A stretch of 64,000 nt of DNA from a virus. The stretch lies in the IMG/VR virus record IMGVR_UViG_3300009068_000024, positions 62,001-126,000 of that record; one strand, 5' to 3'. A program made the translations under genes and the position numbers. How positions within the stretch are numbered: position 1 is the first letter of the stretch; each line of letters begins with the position of its first letter. Shown here one piece after another: positions 61,998 to 64,000 of this stretch. The notes below the pieces were generated by a model. It was not told the origin of the DNA. It ran no database searches and worked only from the letters and a program-made list of their open reading frames with translations.

Positions 61998-62537
61998 TTA
62001 GAACGGAGCTGCAGGTGGGGCCGGTGGAACTGCTACTCCAGCAGTGCTTGGAGCAGGTGGAGCGGGTGGAGCAGGTGGGGCAGGTGGAGTACTTGCCTGA
62101 GCAGGAATGGTTCCAGCAGTCTGCTGAACATAGTAACGCTTTAGTTCATTGCGCTTGCTACCGTTCCAGGTGCGTGATCCAATCTGAGCACGGAATGAGC
62201 GACCAATAAGCATTGACTCAATCTGTGCGTTAGTTGGGTTGTTGTTCGTGAAAAACTCACGAGGGAGTCCAAGTGCGGTCATCTTCGAGAAGAAGATATC
62301 TAGAGCATTTGAGCTCCCTGGACTGACTACCAAGTTATCCCAGACGCGGCGCTTGTTGTGTGCGCCACCCTGAACTTCAGTAGTGATCTTGAACATGGTT
62401 TTGCCACTTTGTGAAGTGGTTGCGGAAGCTTCAATGACCTTTAGGTCATAGTCGCCATCTGGAAGTGGTTCGTAATTACCGCCACTTGCAGTTTCGCCAG
62501 CATCTTTGACTAGGTCGCCCCAGTTGAGAGTACTCAT
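61998..62537 (-). CDS. DUF669-like phage ssDNA-binding/recombination protein
   Basis: ATG at 62537 is preferred over the ATG two codons earlier because AGGAG then has correct spacing. 179 residues: LPDGDYDLKVIEASATT and SGKTMFKITTEVQGGAHNKR match DUF669-type proteins, compact OB-fold-like ssDNA binders of phage recombination sets. The last 45 residues are (PPA)n repeats ending PPAAPF, a flexible tail like that of SSB. It lies with the Sak4-like ATPase and Cas4-like nuclease, a usual recombination trio. Confidence 0.7.
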   Translation of the reverse strand: MSTLNWGDLVKDAGETASGGNYEPLPDGDYDLKVIEASATTSQSGKTMFKITTEVQGGAHNKRRVWDNLVVSPGSSNALDIFFSKMTALGLPREFFTNNNPTNAQIESMLIGRSFRAQIGSRTWNGSKRNELKRYYVQQTAGTIPAQASTPPAPPAPPAPPAPSTAGVAVPPAPPAAPF

Positions 62538-62584
62538 ATGCATAACTCCTATAGTTATTATTTAGGGTTTAATCGGCTAGGGAT

Positions 62585-63343
62585 CTAAGCCGACTTTTTT
62601 TTCTCGGTCTGTGGACCGAAAATCATGTCGAGCATACGCTCAATACCAAGATCCTGTTGTTCTACAACAGAACCTAAACGGCCTTGAACACGCTCACCGG
62701 CATCATACTTGTCCGTACGTTCCACGTACATACGGCGTGCCTTGTAAGGCAGCTGAGTAGGATCCGGATTTGGAATATTTTCAATTGCAATAGCACCTAA
62801 TACATCATAGAAGTATGGAGCTTGAACTGCAAGTTGACCCTGCAAGTAAGGCTTCATGTGACCATTCTGATCAGCACGTGCCATTGCAGTTAGGACTACG
62901 GCCTCTAGAGGCTGAGTTGGGTGCATTGTAAGGTCACGCAGGTCACGAAGTAGTGCACCCATGTGGCGAAGTAGTTCGCCCCACTGTTGCATCTTCATTT
63001 GCTCGGTACCAGCAATGTTGTCCATGCACTTAACCTGCAACTCAGAAATTGAGTCAATGATCAGAGACTTGAACTGGTGCTTACCGGCTTGTAGCCATTG
63101 GAAAGCTTTTAGAACTACGTCATAGTCACGCACTGTAACTACTACTGTATCCCAGGTGCCGTCAGCCACAGGTGGCTCCTCACGCATTGGGTCCCAATAC
63201 TTTACGTTGATTGGTAGGAATCTGTGTCCACCCTCAACGTCTAGCATAAGGCGAGGGTATGGTGCTGTGACAGCAAAAGTTGACTTACCAACCTTTGATT
63301 CGCCATAGACCATGATAGTTAGTGAACGCTGTACATCTGACAT
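62585..63343 (-). CDS. Sak4-like RecA-family ATPase
   Basis: ATG at 63343; 252 residues. VYGESKVGKSTFAV is the Walker A loop, LMLDVEGGH the next strand, SLIIDSISELQ the Walker B and VVLTAMARADQNGHM a following strand. This is the reduced RecA core of phage Sak4/AAA_24 proteins, which anneal strands together with phage ssDNA-binding proteins. Length is typical. Two bases separate its start from the stop of the upstream nuclease gene. Confidence 0.8.
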   Translation of the reverse strand: MSDVQRSLTIMVYGESKVGKSTFAVTAPYPRLMLDVEGGHRFLPINVKYWDPMREEPPVADGTWDTVVVTVRDYDVVLKAFQWLQAGKHQFKSLIIDSISELQVKCMDNIAGTEQMKMQQWGELLRHMGALLRDLRDLTMHPTQPLEAVVLTAMARADQNGHMKPYLQGQLAVQAPYFYDVLGAIAIENIPNPDPTQLPYKARRMYVERTDKYDAGERVQGRLGSVVEQQDLGIERMLDMIFGPQTEKKKSA

Positions 63344-63345
63344 GC

Positions 63346-64000
63346 TTAGTCACTACCTTTCTTTTCGTCTTGTGATTTGTAATATCCGTATGGGTCGGAG
63401 ACCTCATACATATCTTCAATAGCTGCTTCTGCTGATGAACCATCATCAATCATTGGGCAGATAGTGTAGAACTGGCACTTCCACTTGCAATCCTTGGTAG
63501 GACGTGGGTAAGCGACAAAATTAGGATCCTGACCTGCATCAAGAGCTTTCTTGACACCCATCAGATCTGCAACTGTACCATGAATACGTTGCCAAAAAGA
63601 ACGCATTGTAAATACATTGTGTCGAACTTCGATTTGCTCGTAGAACGGAGGTTTAGCGTTTGCAGTACGCTTTACCTTTTTTAGCATAGTAAATATACCA
63701 CCCTCGGAACGTTCTTCCGGTGATTTGTTCTGGGCGTGTTCCAACATCATGTAAGTAAGAATTTGCTCGTTCATCTGTGCTTGATTAGCAAAGTCTGCAA
63801 ACGAGCCACCGACAGTTTTGAAGTCTCGGAACATACGAACGCCATCAATCTTACGACGAACACGCATATCAAGTTTTCCTTGAAGAATAACTTCTCCGTC
63901 AAACATTGGCATTTCAATAATCTCTTCAGTAGAGATCATTTCAAGCTCGGCATCAATACCTTCGTCGTCCATCCACTGTAGGTAGCCTTCAAGCATAATT
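63346..64000 (-). CDS. Cas4-like PD-(D/E)XK nuclease (start probably outside the window)
   Basis: At least 216 residues are present after an ATG at 63996, but the frame is still open to the window edge and the usual N-terminal Cys/Tyr region is missing, so the gene probably begins outside. GKLDMRVRR and RMFRDFKTVGG supply the D...D/E-x-K active-site strand, MNEQILTYMML the Q-x-x-x-Y helix, and DCKWKCQFYTICPM the Cys cluster of the Fe-S type. Such enzymes resect DNA 5' ends for recombination. Confidence 0.75.
   Translation of the reverse strand, partial: IMLEGYLQWMDDEGIDAELEMISTEEIIEMPMFDGEVILQGKLDMRVRRKIDGVRMFRDFKTVGGSFADFANQAQMNEQILTYMMLEHAQNKSPEERSEGGIFTMLKKVKRTANAKPPFYEQIEVRHNVFTMRSFWQRIHGTVADLMGVKKALDAGQDPNFVAYPRPTKDCKWKCQFYTICPMIDDGSSAEAAIEDMYEVSDPYGYYKSQDEKKGSD

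Noticed and set aside
1-64000. tRNA genes, CRISPR arrays, insertion sequences
   Set aside because: No cloverleaf-like T-loop consensus, regularly spaced identical repeats or transposase motifs were noticed on either strand; short tRNAs could still be missed by eye.

Overview
The window is a stretch of a tailed (siphovirus-type) bacteriophage genome. A full-length WhiB-like protein (59317..59862, minus strand), an actinophage-style head protease with its usual accessory domains and a Gp37-like tail protein all point to an actinobacterial host. The DNA is A+T-rich by eye for such a host, which would fit a low-GC aquatic actinobacterium; this host guess is inference.

Layout. (1) 1..23201: two enormous adjacent 'polyvalent' genes. 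The first (cut by the window start, 1,606 codons present) joins a UvrD/Rep-type helicase to an ArdC-like ssDNA-binding plus zincin module. The second (5,978 aa) carries a DnaQ-like exonuclease, two clear zincin metallopeptidases and a possible third, two ADP-ribosyltransferases, three tandem GNAT-like modules and a ParB-like domain, with many small beta-barrel-like repeats. (2) 23204..30638: two small genes, a 1,514-aa multidomain capsid maturation protease and a 682-aa capsid protein with a long acidic scaffold-like N-terminus. (3) 30710..52375: a possible second capsid-type protein, the major tail protein, connector and tail-completion genes, a frameshifted tail-chaperone pair, the tape measure, three large distal-tail and fibre genes, and a small ORF. 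(4) 52378..54559: a small zinc-finger gene on the minus strand, a dNMP kinase, a serine recombinase and a glycosyltransferase. (5) 54656..64000: mostly minus-strand replication and recombination genes (prim-pol, D5-type helicase, an ssDNA-binding-like protein, a Sak4-like ATPase, a Cas4-like nuclease), the WhiB gene and small unknowns, interrupted by a plus-strand trio that ends with a metallophosphoesterase.

The most unusual signal is a hexapeptide, P-S-Q-N-R-E, which occurs 14 times (11 exact, 3 variants) in the two polyvalent genes and in no other protein I read here. Synonymous codons differ between copies, so the repeat is kept at protein level. It falls between recognisable domains and never inside one. 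I propose that it marks processing sites (perhaps for the head protease encoded immediately downstream), which would turn a roughly 660-kDa chain into single-domain effectors small enough to be packaged and injected with the DNA. Other signals worth checking are a TAA stop separating prim-pol from helicase in the same frame with no start codon after it, a near-perfect actinobacterial SOS box in front of the WhiB operon, and a beta-rich module scattered through at least five virion proteins.

No tRNA, CRISPR array, portal, large terminase or lysis cassette was recognised; the packaging genes probably lie upstream of position 1.
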